Source of the DNA: JBJSXF01 sp046086225
GTDB lineage: Bacteria; Actinomycetota; Acidimicrobiia; IMCC26256; PALSA-610
DNA length: 6,310 nucleotides
Direction of reading: 5' to 3'
Assembly (NCBI GenBank): GCA_046086225.1
Contig: JBJSXF010000022.1
Coordinates: 1 to 6,310, forward strand
In this document: positions 6,257 to 6,310 of the stretch, one piece after another
Layout of the letters: every line of letters begins with the position of its first letter
How positions within the stretch are numbered: position 1 is the first letter of the stretch
Notes under the pieces: model-generated
The model's input: the letters and a program-made list of their open reading frames with translations, nothing else
Database searches by the model: none
What the model was told of the DNA's origin: nothing
Made by a program: the position numbers and the translations under genes

Positions 6257-6310
6257 CCGCGCTCGGGTGCTTGCGAATCCATTCGACCACTCCCCTCCTC
6301 GGTTCACGAT
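6257..6310 (-). repeat. Direct repeat copy 2: displaced comEA start, continuing past the right edge
   Basis: A second copy of the comEA Shine-Dalgarno sequence (GAGGAGGGGAG), ATG (6282) and first codons, reading MDSQAPERG and then diverging. It differs from copy 1 at 6268, 6271, 6276 and 6294. Of the three coding changes, two are synonymous (CAG/CAA, GCG/GCA) and one replaces Ala with Ser; the fourth lies in the Shine-Dalgarno region and keeps it purine-rich. The frame continues without a stop through 6256-6193 into the antitoxin. It may be the original comEA start cut off by the toxin-antitoxin insertion, or a duplicated leader now feeding the antitoxin. Confidence 0.88.

Noticed and set aside
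5537..6307. 256-residue version of the PIN toxin starting near the right edge
   Set aside because: The extra 123 residues are the antitoxin and operator region read out of frame. The PIN fold begins exactly at the GTG overlapping the antitoxin stop.
1..6310. tRNA, rRNA, CRISPR array, transposase or integrase genes
   Set aside because: I found none in the window. The only repeats are the comEA start duplication, the twin operators and short inverted repeats.

Overview
This is a GC-rich, gene-dense stretch of a bacterial chromosome. I infer an actinomycete-type genome, possibly Acidimicrobiia or a relative. The reasons are the strong G/C third-position bias, the frequent GTG starts, the lepA/rpsT/holA/comEC/comEA neighbourhood also known from actinobacteria, and a dihydropteroate synthase-like protein of the mycobacterial FolP2 kind. 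The sequence alone cannot fix the taxon.

Layout. The left edge holds the first 362 codons of lepA (elongation factor 4) on the minus strand; its C-terminus lies outside the window. A 106-bp gap separates it from the divergent rpsT (ribosomal protein bS20) on the plus strand, the only plus-strand gene. rpsT converges, with a 27-bp gap, on a tight minus-strand block. In transcription order the block is comEA, comEC, folP2-like and holA. comEA/comEC and folP/holA each join by a 4-base GTGA overlap, and comEC/folP overlap by 38 bases, so the four genes look like one translationally coupled operon. It combines DNA-uptake proteins (ComEA receptor, ComEC channel), a folate-enzyme homologue with altered substrate loops, and the clamp-loader delta subunit.

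Upstream of comEA, on the same strand, is a complete type II toxin-antitoxin pair: a Phd/YefM-like antitoxin and a PIN-domain (VapC-like) toxin, also joined by a GTGA overlap. Two TGTGGTCACA sites exactly 21 bp apart sit over the antitoxin start and overlap a candidate -10 box, which suggests an autoregulated, perhaps leaderless, transcript.

The most unusual feature is that the ribosome binding site, start codon and first ten or so codons of comEA occur twice. One copy is at the real comEA and one lies 862 bp away, on the far side of the toxin-antitoxin pair, in the same orientation (50 of 54 bases identical, running off the right edge). The second copy keeps its Shine-Dalgarno sequence and start codon, and it runs in frame into the antitoxin. 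The pair therefore looks as if it entered the 5' end of comEA while an intact comEA start was kept or regenerated. The comEA leader can also be drawn as nested hairpins, one of which would cover its ribosome binding site.
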